64,000 bases of DNA from Klebsormidium nitens (Eukaryota > Streptophyta > Klebsormidiophyceae > Klebsormidiales > Klebsormidiaceae), in contig DF237056.1 in NCBI GenBank assembly GCA_000708835.1, forward strand, positions 1 through 64,000, given 5' to 3'. Every line of letters starts with the position of its first letter. The stretch's first letter is position 1. The notes under the pieces were generated by a model. That model had not been told where the DNA came from. It ran no database searches and saw nothing but the letters and a program-made list of their open reading frames with translations. A program made the translations under genes and the position numbers. Shown in pieces: positions 11,130 through 22,509 of this stretch.

Positions 11130-14100
11130 TCACTGCTTGTTCCGGAGCTGCTCCTTGAGCTGCCTGGCCACGTCCTTTCCGGACTGCTTTGAGTAGCTGA
11201 CGGTCATGTAGATCTCGCCGTGCTCGTCCTCTGTCATCTTGGCATCGAGCTCCTTGCCCATGTGGCCGTGCTGCAAGACAAATAATAAAAGTTTTCTGAG
11301 GACAGTCGCAAAAGTCCATGTTACAACGTGGGTTTGAACGCGAGCAAAAAGAACGCTGAGAAGCTGGGAATACGAAGAGTAGTGCCAACCAATGATCTTT
11401 CAGATTTACTGCTAATTAAGTTCTGAACGTTACAGCAGGCAGTCCAAGTCAGGCCCCCGAACTGTGGTCGAAAGCCAGACAAGGGATCCCTTTGGCAGCC
11501 CCAGAGGTTGCCTGCTGTAGCGCTCAGCCAGCGTGCAGCCACGCCCTAGGTTACACGGGTCCCCTTGAGTGCTCACCATGCTAGCCCCAGGTGTGCCGGT
11601 GCCGCCATTCTCGGCCATGTGCTTCTTGAGGTCCGCAGCGACGGCCTTGCCCGTCTTGACGTTGTAGCTGAGCTGCACGACGTCGTCGCCGTGCTTCTCC
11701 TCCATCTCGTGCCCCTCGTAGTGGCTCATGTCCTTGACCAACACCTTGCGCCCGGCCTGGGCGTTGAAGATGTTGTACTTGTAGATGAGCCGGTACGCAA
11801 GCACCTGCAGTCACGAGCGCCGCAGCCAGCACCGTCAGCAGCGAGCGGGAGCCCTTTGCAGCAGGACATCAGCACAAAGCTCAACAAGTTCCTGTGCATA
11901 TACTTCGAATTGGGCTGTAGAGACACTGGAAAGAATTAACCTTGCAGACACTGATAAGACAGCCCTAGTCAGCAAGCACTTAACTCGTCAGCACACACCA
12001 CCTTGCAGGATTCGATCATATTTACGCAAGCTAGCTGCGCAGGGAGGCGGGGCCCTGACCTTAGCGGCGTCCTGGATGAACCACCAGACGATGCAGTAGA
12101 TCCACACCCAGATGGCCCACAGGCTGTAGTTGCCGCGCGCCAGGCCCTTGACCGCCAGGTCGTCCAGCTCGCCCGAGGGCCACACGCAGGCCAGGATCGT
12201 CGAGATGGTCAGAGCAAAGGAGCAGCCAAACATGAGCAGCTTGCCGGGGCGCTGCGTCCAGAACCAGCCCTGGGTGCGGGCGCTGAACAGAGTGAGGAAG
12301 TCGGACAGGGACACCTGCACGGGAGTGAGAGGAGAGTGGAGGTTGGCCTATGCTAAGCCAAAGAAAGTAGATTCGATTCTGAAACGAGCAGAGACAGCGC
12401 TAGCTCACTTACAAAGGCAGCTTCAAGCATGCAGTCGAACAGCGTCTCATCTGTTCAAGAGGCTTGTCAGGAAATGACAAAGGGCAGGGCAAAACGGACA
12501 CACAAGTCAGGGGCAACTGGTTCAACGGCCTTGCTTGCCAGGAAGCCGTGCAGCACGCGTAATCGGGTTCGAATCAGCCTCAGCCTCAGCCTCAGCCTCC
12601 GCCCAGTGCGAACCGTGCAGTACTGACCTTGAGGTAGATGAGCGTGGTAATCTGGCCGTACTCAATGTGGGGCAGCCCAAAGGCGTGGAACACGCCGCTC
12701 TGGTTGTGCGAGTCCAGAGCGCACCACAGCAGCAGCAGGGAGGAGCCGCAGGCGACGGCGGCCAGGATGGAGGACGTCAGGAACAGAACCTGGGGAGGAG
12801 GGGCCACGTCAGAATGAGAGTCGGACTGAAGCTCAGCGAACAAACAGACTGATACCACTTTGCAGCATCCAACCCGGCCCTGTGATGGCTGAACTAAAAC
12901 AAATACAGGGAGGCCTTTGTCCTACGTGCAAGGGCAAATGTATTTCTTGATGATCCGTGACCGCCTTGGTTCTTCCTGATTAGCCCATGAAGCACTCAAC
13001 AAGCAGCCAAGCAACACTGAGAACCAAGTGGAATACTTTCTTGCTGGATGTATGCACACCTTGAGGTTCCACTTCTCGGGCCTGTTTGAGGGGATGACGT
13101 AGTCGTATCCGATGGTGATGAGAGTGCCGTCGTTGAGCAGCGTGATGAGCATGAGCATCAACACGGGCAGCTGGAAGAACTTGGGCCTCGTATCATTCTC
13201 CTCGCCCATGTCGTAGTCGGTGGGGGGGAACGCAAACACGGCGATGAAGAAGAAGCACAGCAGCTGCAGCGTGGCAGCCACTCTAGCAGGACAATGAACG
13301 AGGCCGTCAGGGGGAGTGCTTTTCAGGCGCAAAAGACGTCAGTGGCAGACAATCGAGCTCCCAAAACAGTGCCAATCATACTCTGCATCCTGCGCCCTCA
13401 ACAACTTTCATGAGCTGATGCAACAAGCTGAGCACTGTCCCAGTAAGCATGTCAGCAAGCCTTTTCCACCTCATAATAACCAAACGGCATGCGACATTTT
13501 CCCTCAATATCGTGACCAGCGCAATCGGGTGCAGTCCTCCAGTACACAAGCTTTTGACAACCATACCTGTAGTTGATGAAGCTGAGCACTCGTTGGAAGA
13601 TGCAGCGGGCAATGATGATGGCCTCCACAACAACGCTCAACCCGGGGGACGTCAGCACAATGTCAGCCGCAGCACGAGCGGCATCAGTGGCACCTGCAGC
13701 ATGCAAGATACAAGATGGTCAGGCACCATGGCTCCGAGGCACTGGGGCTGCAGATTCTAGTGAAAGCAGACAATGCGTTTGTCACAATGGAGCTCGAGGA
13801 CAGTGTTCCACCAGGACCCGATTCACAGGCTGCTTAGCCCCTCAGCCGCAGTCAAGCTGCTCACCAGAGACAGCAATTCCAACGTCCGCCCTCTTGAGGG
13901 CGGGGGCATCGTTGACACCATCCCCCGTCATGCCCACAGTGTAACCCTCCTGACGCAGGGTCTCGACAATCAGGTACTTGTGCTCCGGGTAAACCTGCAC
14001 CAACCAAGCGCGCCAATCAGCACAGCAGATACAACATCAAAGGACAGTACAACAGCGGCTGCGCGGTTGGCACTAGAACCCCCTTCTTGAGCTTGTTGAC

Positions 14101-17100
14101 TTCAGAAGTGCTGGTATTCAGAGAAAGAGATGCACTCCCATTAACCATTTGTCCTGACAGCGTTCATGAGTCAGGCCATGACGGACAAGATTACAGAAGA
14201 TTTACAATAGCAAACGAAGAAGCTGGCGTCCTCGTCGCACCTGAGCGAAGCCATCCGCTGCAGCAATCATCTTCCCGTACTTCTTCCCGAGGTCCTTGGG
14301 GATCTTGCCGTCCTTGGCCATGTCAGGCAGGCCCTGGGCGCCCTTGATGTTGGTGCCCAGGCCCAGGGTGCGCGAAGTCTCGCACGCAATCACAACCTGG
14401 TCACCTGAACACCCAGCAGGCATGAACCATCAGATGAGGCCTTCTCATCCCACATGAGCGTGGTGGATTCCCCGCTGATTCAGCAACAAGGAAATAACAT
14501 GCAAGACGAAATCAGAATCCATCGGAGCGCGCTCAAAACACTTTGTTCTCAAAACCAAAACTCCATCTTGGCTGGCTTGAGAAGCTTGCCAATGCCCAGT
14601 GGCATACCATCCAGGCTTTTTGGCTTTTTGAAACAAAAAGCATGTCTGCTGCTCCACCAATGTAAACTCAAAGTTCTGCAAAAGGATGGACCCTTGGAGT
14701 GGGAGCAGCACATACCCGTGATCATCTTAACGCCAACGCCATACTCCATTGCCCTCTCAATGGTCCTCTTGGTGTCAGGACGAGGAGGATCCAAGAAGGT
14801 CAAAATTCCCAGCATCTCCCACTGATCATCAGTGCCTTCCATGGTGCGAGCGACAGCGAGGCAGCGGATACCGCGCAGCCCAAACGAATACACAGTCGCC
14901 TCCAGCTCCTTGGCAATCTGGACATGAAGCAGCAACCCAGGCACAATCAGCCACCACAGGAGTCGCCGGCGTCAAGCGAACTTCACGAGGCTGGGAGGCA
15001 TAACAGCCAAAACTCTGGAGCGAGCTTGCCAAAGACATGATGCCAATTGCACCCATGTCTGGTCAAAGTTCTTGATTTTGCAGGACTTCCTCAAGACTAC
15101 GGTGAGCAACTGCCAAACTAAGCGAAAGATGTAATTGCTAAGAACTTGCTGAGCTCCAGAAAGACCAGACCTCAAACCTCCACAATAAGGCATCTTATAG
15201 GACGATGTTTGATGTAAGGATTAGGACGATGTTTGATGTAAGGATAAGGGAAACGACTCTTGACCCCGGCCATCTCAAACTCTTTTTACTGCGTAAAAGC
15301 TTCCAGACCATCACAGCTGCGAGCCTACCGCTTTTACAATCTGATCTTAGGCTGCGTGGCAATTGAAGCCTAGACCATGTTCCTGAATCTTACCTCAGCC
15401 TTGTTGTGGCAGAGGTTCATGATAATCTGCGGAGCGCCTTTGGTCGTCTTGAACTTCTTGCCATCAGGACCCACCAAAGTTCCCTCAGTCCTCTTAACAC
15501 TGGGATCAAACGGCATGTAGTCAACCTGCTGATATTCGTCGCACTTGGCCAGGGGGGCAGTTCCTGCAAAAGCCACCAAATGAGAGCTGAGTGCCACCGC
15601 TCAGCACTTGCAGATGTGAAGAGTCCTGCTCATGCTTCTGCAGGAAATAACCTGACCTGTGAATCCACTGTCACACCTGATGGAAGCGCAAATTGCATTG
15701 AGGCACACCCTTGAACACGGACCAGATACTCGTCCCCCAAAGGTGTCCCCCAAAGGTGCCCTGAGCCGCTCCAGTGACCCACTCACCCAGCACCATGGTA
15801 TCAAGGGCGTCCTTGGCAGGCTCCTTCCACTTGGCAGCCAAAGCGGCAGCCAGGATGACATCGTCGCGAGTCACGCCGGCAGTGTAAATGGGGCACTCGT
15901 CCTGAAAATAATAACACAAGGAAGGTCCGTTACTTGCTCCATCATCAAACAAGTGTGCATGCAGCGATGACAATAAAGCACCAAGAAGTGTAAACACTTT
16001 TGCAATGCAGAAAGGCCAAGACCGGACAATTCAGCAGGGTGTATGGCTGGCTCTTTGTTATGATACTTCAATGAGCTTGTTGCTGCCACTCCCTACGCCC
16101 CATCTACCGACTCTGACCAGGTGGAGGTCAAAAGACTCGAGCAGAACTACTTCAGCGGATTTATTCATGTAAGCAGATTCGGAGAACACTGCTCCAGTCC
16201 CTACTCATCAGGTGAGCAGACAAACACTCCATGCACCGAGCAGCAGGGGGAAGGCATTCTTACCTGGATAACCATCTTGTTAAGGGTGAGAGTGCCAGTC
16301 TTGTCAGAACAGAGCATGTTCATGCCAGCCATCTCCTCGATGGAGACCAGACGAGTGACGATGGCGTGCATCGCAGCCAGTTGACGGGACCCCAGGGCCA
16401 GAGTGCAAGTGCACACAATCTCAATAGCAATGGGGATGGACGCCACCAGCAGGACCACCACAAAAGATAGAGCCTTCTTGAAGCCTGCACAACAAGGGAG
16501 GCTCAGCAACCGCCCGTGTGTCGCACCGAAAGAGCTAGAGGGGGAGCAAGAGGGCCATACCAGTGCAAGCCTGGCCTGCAATAGGATTCAAAGTTTTTAA
16601 ACGATCTGACGGTGAGATGCTAGCAATAATGACCACCTACAGGAGAGGGGATGCAAGAGAACACTTCTTGTCAAAGCATGCAGGCAATCCACAGGATTGT
16701 TGCCTGAATAACGAACGAGAAATAAAGTGTAGGTTTCAGCGCAGAATGACAGGCGGACTTACTTGTATCCTTGTCAAAGATGAGGTACAGAAGTGCGATG
16801 AAGCAGAGCGTCAGTGAAATGACGACCAGGACAAACATGATCTTCAGCAGAATCTTCTGCAAGTTGCCAAGCTCGTCCACAGTCTGCAACATTGTCGCAG
16901 TCTTGCCGAAGAAAGTGTTCTTGCCCGTGAACTGTCAGAAACAAGAGAAAATCATCAGACCCAATGTGTATTCTTGGATCTACAGCGAATGTGGCAAAAA
17001 GCAGACTACTTCATAAGCTGCATCACAGGATTGCAAAAGCGTGCTTGACCTTGACAAACACTGATGTGCCCGGAAGCCGGCATTGCTATTCGACAGTAAA

Positions 17101-18848
17101 ATCCACATGACATAAAATGGTGGCTATGCCCTCATGCTAACCCGTCAAGGACTTTCTAAGCTAGCACAAGCCTTCGAAGCCATCAAACCCCAATTGCTCC
17201 TACCTCCACAGTGCCTTCCACCTCCCCCCTGGTGATAGTAGATCCCATCTTGGGCGCATCACCACGGCGCATCGTGACAGGAAGAGACTCTCCCGTAAGA
17301 GCAGACTGGTCCACCTCAATGCGACCCTCATTAACCTGTGCGATCCAGGTTTGCCAGATCAGCTGGTGCTCGGTTGGTACTTCTGGATTTTGCTCAATAC
17401 TGCAAATCCCTGAAGATCTGGCACTGGCCGCATTGTCAGTAGTCTTACCTTGACAAAGGGTGTAGCTGTCTCACACAAGGACGGAGTGCTCAAGAAGACA
17501 CGCCCTCAGGGAAGGTAAGCAGCTAAATCCTCAATGCTGTGAAGACCAAAGCCTGACCTATGCAAACCAGAGTGTTCCCACAATATATGGGAAGCCTGGC
17601 TAGAACAAAAACCATCATGCTCTAGCAACAGTGGACTCCTGCGCTTTACCTGGAAAAAGCATGACCCCACTTGCTTACCCTGCAATCTGCTGGGACTGCT
17701 GCTCCCGCATTGAGACCAACGAGGTCTCCCGGAACGACCACCCTGGCATCAATCTGCTGCCATTTGCCATCACGTTTTACTGTTGCAAATGGCTTCAGGG
17801 AAGCCTTCAGCGCAGCAACAGCATTGGCAGCCTTCGTAGTCTCATACCTGACGAAGAAATAGAGGCAATCAGACAACAAAAGAGCCTACAATAAACCTCA
17901 ACAATCAGCCCATGATCGCACACAAAAAGAAAAAGAAACACACCTTGATCAGCCCATGATCGCACTCAAAAAGAAAAAGAAACACACCTTGAACAATGCT
18001 GCAAGAGAACCGAAAAAGAATCAGTGATCGGGACAAAAGCGACACTACAGCACCTGATATCGAAGGCAATGTCCCGCGGAAGCTCACCAACCGATAGTCG
18101 CATTGATAAATTGGATGCCTAGCAGGATGCCCATGTCCAGCCAATTCTGGATAGCTGCCTCCACAATGATAGCGATCCAGATCATAATGGGCATTGGGCC
18201 CTTCAGCTGAAGAATAGGAAGATAGACAACATAATTTGTTAGACATCTGAGAATGGAAATCAATGATCGTGTTCGCTCAGATCTGGATTCAGAATTCAAG
18301 TTAAGCTTCAGTTGTCGACTTCCTTTGGAGGAAAAAGATTATCTTAAGCATCAGAAACATGGTCACCAAAAAGCAAAAAGCTCAAAGGACATCGATGGGC
18401 ATACAGCTGCTAATGTCCAACAGAAGGACCTTAACATGCGACCTACCTGCTTAAGGTAGACTAGCCAGCTGGGAGTGACCTTCTCCTCTAGCTCGTTCTT
18501 GCCATGGATGTGCAAAAGCTCCTTGGCCTCTGTAAAATGTAAAAGATGCTATCAGAAACACAACGCACTGACAAGTTACTCCAACGACAAGAGGACGTGT
18601 CTGGTCCAAGTACATCACATGAGAAGACGAAACTCAACCGGCTGCTTGCTTTCGAAGTGAGACAGTGCTTTCGCAACAAAGAGGAAGTGGGTACAAGACT
18701 TACGATCTGAAGTGAGACCCTCAGAGAACTCAAATGGCTTCTCATCCACATCCTTGGGCCCCCCGAACTCTTTGTTACCCCCAGACTCCTTCTCTTCTAG
18801 GGCGGCCACATCCACTGCTACTGCCTCTTGATCCTTGGCATCTGCCAT
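11130..18848 (-). CDS. PMA: Plasma-membrane P-type H+-ATPase (P3A), 18 exons
   Basis: This P-type pump exports protons at the plasma membrane using ATP. Eighteen exons close in frame to 984 aa: 18704-18848, 18447-18529, 18088-18206, 17679-17847, 17204-17335, 16763-16931, 16264-16484, 15787-15901, 15394-15563, 14716-14917, 14241-14404, 13865-13994, 13567-13693, 13060-13282, 12628-12789, 12060-12314, 11577-11804, 11130-11270. Visible motifs: N-terminal [17 protein letters not shown], actuator TGES (E188), PIAIEIV in M4, phosphorylation site CSDKTGTLT (D333), MITGDQ, hinge [17 protein letters not shown] (~586-602), and M6 LLNDGT with D700, equivalent to the proton-binding Asp684 of Arabidopsis AHA2. 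The M5/M6 region ([29 protein letters not shown]) is of green-algal type. The tail after M10 (~112 residues) lacks the land-plant YTV end and holds a duplicated module (see findings). Start: first ATG before the acidic MADAKDQ segment. Confidence 0.97.
12575..12601. repeat. CAGCCT microsatellite in an H+-ATPase intron
   Basis: A short hexamer tract (CAGCCT repeated about four times) sits in the intron between coding exons 15 and 16 of the H+-ATPase gene, next to the exon 15 donor side. It shows no coding or structural role. Confidence 0.7.
15198..15245. repeat. 24-bp tandem duplication in an intron
   Basis: Two consecutive copies of a 24-bp unit (containing GGACGATGTTTGATGTAAGG) lie in the intron between coding exons 9 and 10 of the H+-ATPase gene. 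The copies are essentially identical, so the duplication is recent. Confidence 0.85.
17904..17991. repeat. 44-bp tandem duplication in an intron
   Basis: Two 44-bp copies (start ATCAGCCCATGATCGCAC, second copy from 17948) lie head to tail in the intron between coding exons 3 and 4 of the H+-ATPase gene, differing at about one base. The unit is A-rich on the plus strand, thus pyrimidine-rich in the transcript, near no annotated splice site. Confidence 0.85.
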
Positions 18849-19856
18849 GGCTGCGATCAGCACAGGCAGTGCTCAGGTGGCACCCGGGAACTATTTAGAA
18901 CCTCCAATACTTGCCAGCTGCACAACCAGAAACTTAGAGACAGTGAGGACCCTTTTGTAGGCAGTTTGGTGCATACACTCACACGGCTCCTGCAAGAGGG
19001 TCAAAGATTACTCCCAAGGAGAACCCCCAGTGGACACTCGAAAATCCAATGTTGCGGTCGTACAGGCCCAGAACATCTGCAATCTCTCAGATCTTCAAGG
19101 GGCTTACAAGAGCAAATACCAACGGCACCATAAATTTTACTCCAAGGTTCCAAAAGGAACTTACCACTACCAGGCTTTCCGAGACAGCAGTCCTAGTCGT
19201 TCCATGAAAAAAGCAAGCAAACAACAAGACATGGGGGGGAGTTTCACAAAGCAGTAGTGCCTGCGGAGAGCACGCTTGAAAACTGCAGACATGATAGGGT
19301 CCACATTTTACAAAGAAAGCATCGCAATCACTTCAACCTGCCCTAGGCAATTAGAAGCCATGGGCAGCCTCGTGAATGCTAAACTGTGCCAATTTAGAGA
19401 AGTGACTTACCGGCTGATAGAAGAGGACGTTCCCGAAGAAAGAACTCTCTCCCCTCAGTCCGCCGCACAGGACCCCGACCCTCCCTTCAACTCGGAACAG
19501 GCGGAACAAACCTTCAGAGACAACGATTCATCACCAGATTCCTAAATTCCCCTCGAGAAACAACCTTGGAGTTGGTTGCATCAACATCCTTTGCAGCCTT
19601 TCAATTGCTTCATGCTCTCTTGCCTGTGTGCACTGTGCAGCCTGCTGCGTGCACGGAATCGAGGGCAGATCGAGCAGCAAAGCCAATCATGTGGTCAGTC
19701 ACAGTACCTGTTGCAGTCCTATCAAGCGGGAACCGGTACGTACCGGCTATTGGCAGGCCGCACCGCATCTGCAATCCAACGGTACCGTACCTTCCGTACT
19801 TCCTACCCTAGGGGCCAGGGCCTACCTACGGTACCTACCTACCGTATCCTCCTCAC
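18849..19856. promoter_or_regulatory. H+-ATPase upstream region
   Basis: This is the presumed 5' UTR and promoter of the minus-strand H+-ATPase gene. Short open frames on the plus strand (about 19276-19545) show no family resemblance. From about 19560 the sequence becomes rich in GGTACC/TACCGTA words and grades into the transposon island. Confidence 0.4.
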
Positions 19857-21097
19857 GGGATAGTATCAATCCAGGCCGGCCTGGATCCAGGCCCGCAATC
19901 TCCGGACAATCCAGGCCGTCGATAACACGGTCCTGCCGGACCCTCCGAGTCCCGACACCTTTCAGGCTAACATTTTCAACCGAAGTTGCCCTGGTTCCCG
20001 GGACTGGCCAGCCTACTGGAGGCAGTTCTCCCGGGTACTCAGGTCTCAGCTAACAAGTTCAAAACGTATGGTCTAGCACTGCTAGCCACGTTCTACACGG
20101 TTAACATTTCAAATTTATACGTCAAATATACTGTACAGGTACAGTGACAGGCGACAGTTACCGGGCAGTTACCTAAACCTGATTCACATGTCCATTGTAC
20201 TGTGTACAGTCACAATTCCCACGTACTGCGCTATACCGTAGTCACAGAGGAGCTGGGTTCACATCGTACATTTACAGNNNNNNNNNNNNNNNNNNNNNNN
20301 NNNNNNNNNNNNNNNNNNNNNNNNNNNNNNNNNNNNNNNNNNNNNNNNNNNNNNNNNNNNNNNNNNNNNNNNNNNNNNNNNNNNNNNNNNNNNNNNNNNN
20401 NNNNNNNNNNNNNNNNNNNNNNNNNNNNNNNNNNNNNNNNNNNNNNNNNNNNNNNNNNNNNNNNNNNNNNNNNNNNNNNNNNNNNNNNNNNNNNNNNNNN
20501 NNNNNNNNNNNNNNNNNNNNNNNNNNNNNNNNNNNNNNNNNNNNNNNNNNNNNNNNNNNNNNNNNNNNNNNNNNNNNNNNNNNNNNNNNNNNNNNNNNNN
20601 NNNNNNNNNNNNNNNNNNNNNNNNNNNNNNNNNNNNNNNNNNNNNNNNNNNNNNNNNNNNNNNNNNNNNNNNNNNNNNNNNNNNNNNNNNNNNNNNNNNN
20701 NNNNNNNNNNNNNNNNNNNNNNNNNNNNNNNNNNNNNNNNNNNNNNNNNNNNNNNNNNNNNNNNNNNNNNNNNNNNNNNNNNNNNNNNNNNNNNNNNNNN
20801 NNNNNNNNNNNNNNNNNNNNNNNNNNNNNTTGGACTACGGTAAACAGTTAGACTTTAACAGTGACTGTTACAGGTATAGGTTACGAGTCACAGTTACACT
20901 TACTAGAGAAATCAGTAGTTCCGGTAGTACAGCCTCCACTGGGCACACATAGCCAGTCCCGGGAACCGTGGCACGGTTGTGTGGATGAGACTTTTAGCCT
21001 GAGGCTGTCGGAACTTGGTAGGACCGTGTTATCGACGGCCTGGACCATCCGGAGATTGCGGGCCTGGATCCAGGCCGGCCTGGATTGATACTATCCC
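19857..21097. mobile_element. Long-TIR transposon with nested assembly gap
   Basis: The two ends are inverted copies: 19857-19934 and 21020-21097 match over 78 bases with three mismatches, beginning GGGATAGTATCAATCCAGGC, and weaker similarity continues inward (both arms share GGTTCCCGGGACTGGC). The flanks carry a near-perfect 8-bp direct repeat (CTCCTCAC at 19849-19856, CTCCTGAC at 21098-21105), as expected for a target-site duplication. Long TIRs suggest a Mutator-like element, but those usually make 9-bp duplications, so the superfamily is open. The centre is a 552-base gap, so any transposase is invisible. Confidence 0.75.
20278..20829. other. Assembly gap (552 N)
   Basis: Unknown bases. 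The right edge starts exactly with TTGGACTACGGTA, the terminal sequence of the MITE seen complete at 23332-23625, implying that a copy of that family fills at least part of the gap. Confidence 0.99.
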
Positions 21098-21499
21098 CTC
21101 CTGACTCGGAGTTCCGAGTCCTGACTCCTTCACGTTTCACACGAAAGGCCCGAGCACAGAGCTTACACCTGGGTAGGTACCGTAGTACGGTATCTGCTGG
21201 GTAGGGTACATACTAGGTACAGACCTAGTACAGACTTCAGTCTCCCAGTCTCGAATGTCGACTCGAGCTGGTGGCTGCTCAGGTTTGCAAGGGACCAAAC
21301 TTCAAAGTTCAAGGCCTAGAGGCACAGGTCCATCGTTACTGTGGACCGTACCTTGATGATCGGCGACGGCGAAAACCGTCCGATTGTACAGGCTAGTGGT
21401 CGCTTTTCCATCCGGTACGTACTAGGTACTTGGGGTCCGGTTCCTTGGGATGTACCTAATACCGTACGACGGTATACCGTAGTTGGCACGGTTCACCAT

Positions 21500-21717
21500 C
21501 AGGGTTTCCCACGGACTTTTGTCCCGGCCGGCCAGCTGCCGGCGCGCCCCCGGTTCTGCCGGCTCGGTAGCCAGCATTTGGTTTACCGGCCGGCTGAGCC
21601 CACTAAGCGCCTGCATTTTCTGCCGGCTGACCAGCCGGCAGGGTGCCTTCGGCACCGGCCGGGGTCTCTTCTCGGCCGGCCAGGTCCAAGTGTAGCTGCC
21701 GGCTGTGGGAAACCCTG
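21500..21717. mobile_element. hAT-type MITE, 218 bp
   Basis: The element starts CAGGGTTTCCCAC and ends with its exact inverse GTGGGAAACCCTG (13-bp perfect TIRs). It is flanked by a perfect 8-bp direct repeat TTCACCAT (21492-21499 and 21718-21725). CAGGG-type ends with 8-bp duplications are the hallmark of hAT transposons. The inside is packed with GCCGGC/CCGGCC palindromes and has no transposase, so it is a non-autonomous MITE that can form a strong hairpin. Confidence 0.9.
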
Positions 21718-22006
21718 TTCACCATGCATGCATCCGGTACTACATTGGTACCGGTCGGTTTTCTTGACCACGTGGTAAATCGATGAGTTCAGAGTTTCCT
21801 ACTGGTCAAAAGTCGAGCGTTGGCCTGGCTGTTACCGAGGAGGTATTACCGACGATCCAATAGCCTGAAATACCCCTTGAACCTGAGGCGTCCAGAACCG
21901 GAGGTCGAGACCGGTGGACATAGGTACCTTCAGAAATCCTGCTTCATGCAAATGCCGAAATCAGATGAAATCATGACCTCGACCGGCTCACCTACCTGGG
22001 TACCTA

Positions 22007-22498
22007 GGCTGCCTCCACACTGGGGGATACTTGGGGATACTGGAGTACCCGGCTACTTCTCAAGTTTCTCCGAGGAACCGGGAGCTCTTCCGCAGAATGC
22101 GGGAGCTGAAGTAGCCGCTTCCACACCGGGGGCTACTTCGGACATCGGCTACTTCCGCCGGTCGCTGTCAGCGTGCCACGTTGACACAAAGATTCGCGCA
22201 ATCATTCAAGAAACCAGACTGTCGGTGTTCGCACGCGTCCGGTTCAACAACTGGACCGTTATGCTGAAATCTGATTGGCCAACCGCCGAGTAGCCGGCCG
22301 AGTAGCCTACTTTTTGAAGGATACTTGCCGGGCTACTCGTTTACACGTGAGAAGGCGAAGTAGCTTCCGATCATCGCGGAACACAAAGTAGCCGGGCTGA
22401 GTATCCCGCAGTCTGGACGGGCTACTTGCCCGGGATACTCCAGAGGGGGGTACTCGGAGTAGCCGACGACCCAAGTATCCGGCAGTGTGGAGGCAGCC
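22007..22498. mobile_element. 492-bp non-autonomous TIR element
   Basis: The left end GGCTGCCTCCACACTG at 22007 is mirrored by CAGTGTGGAGGCAGCC ending at 22498; with a two-base mismatch the similarity continues through GGATACTTGG. A 3-bp duplication CTA flanks it (22004-22006 and 22499-22501). The interior repeats GGCTACTT / AAGTAGCC words in both orientations. Three-base duplications fit PIF/Harbinger or CACTA elements, but the TIR start does not decide. No transposase is visible; an open frame across its left part looks incidental. Confidence 0.7.
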
Positions 22499-22509
22499 CT
22501 AGGTACCTA

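Noticed and set aside
12560-12578. GGTTCGAATC resembling a tRNA B box
   Set aside because: No A box, no acceptor stem and no cloverleaf can be drawn around it; it lies in an H+-ATPase intron.
20195-20851. Two ~215-codon plus-strand open frames
   Set aside because: They consist almost entirely of gap bases, so they are artefacts.
21341-22293. Plus-strand open frames of 145 and 157 codons in the island
   Set aside because: They cross the boundaries of the two MITEs and have repetitive, Pro/Gly/Arg-biased translations; no transposase motif.
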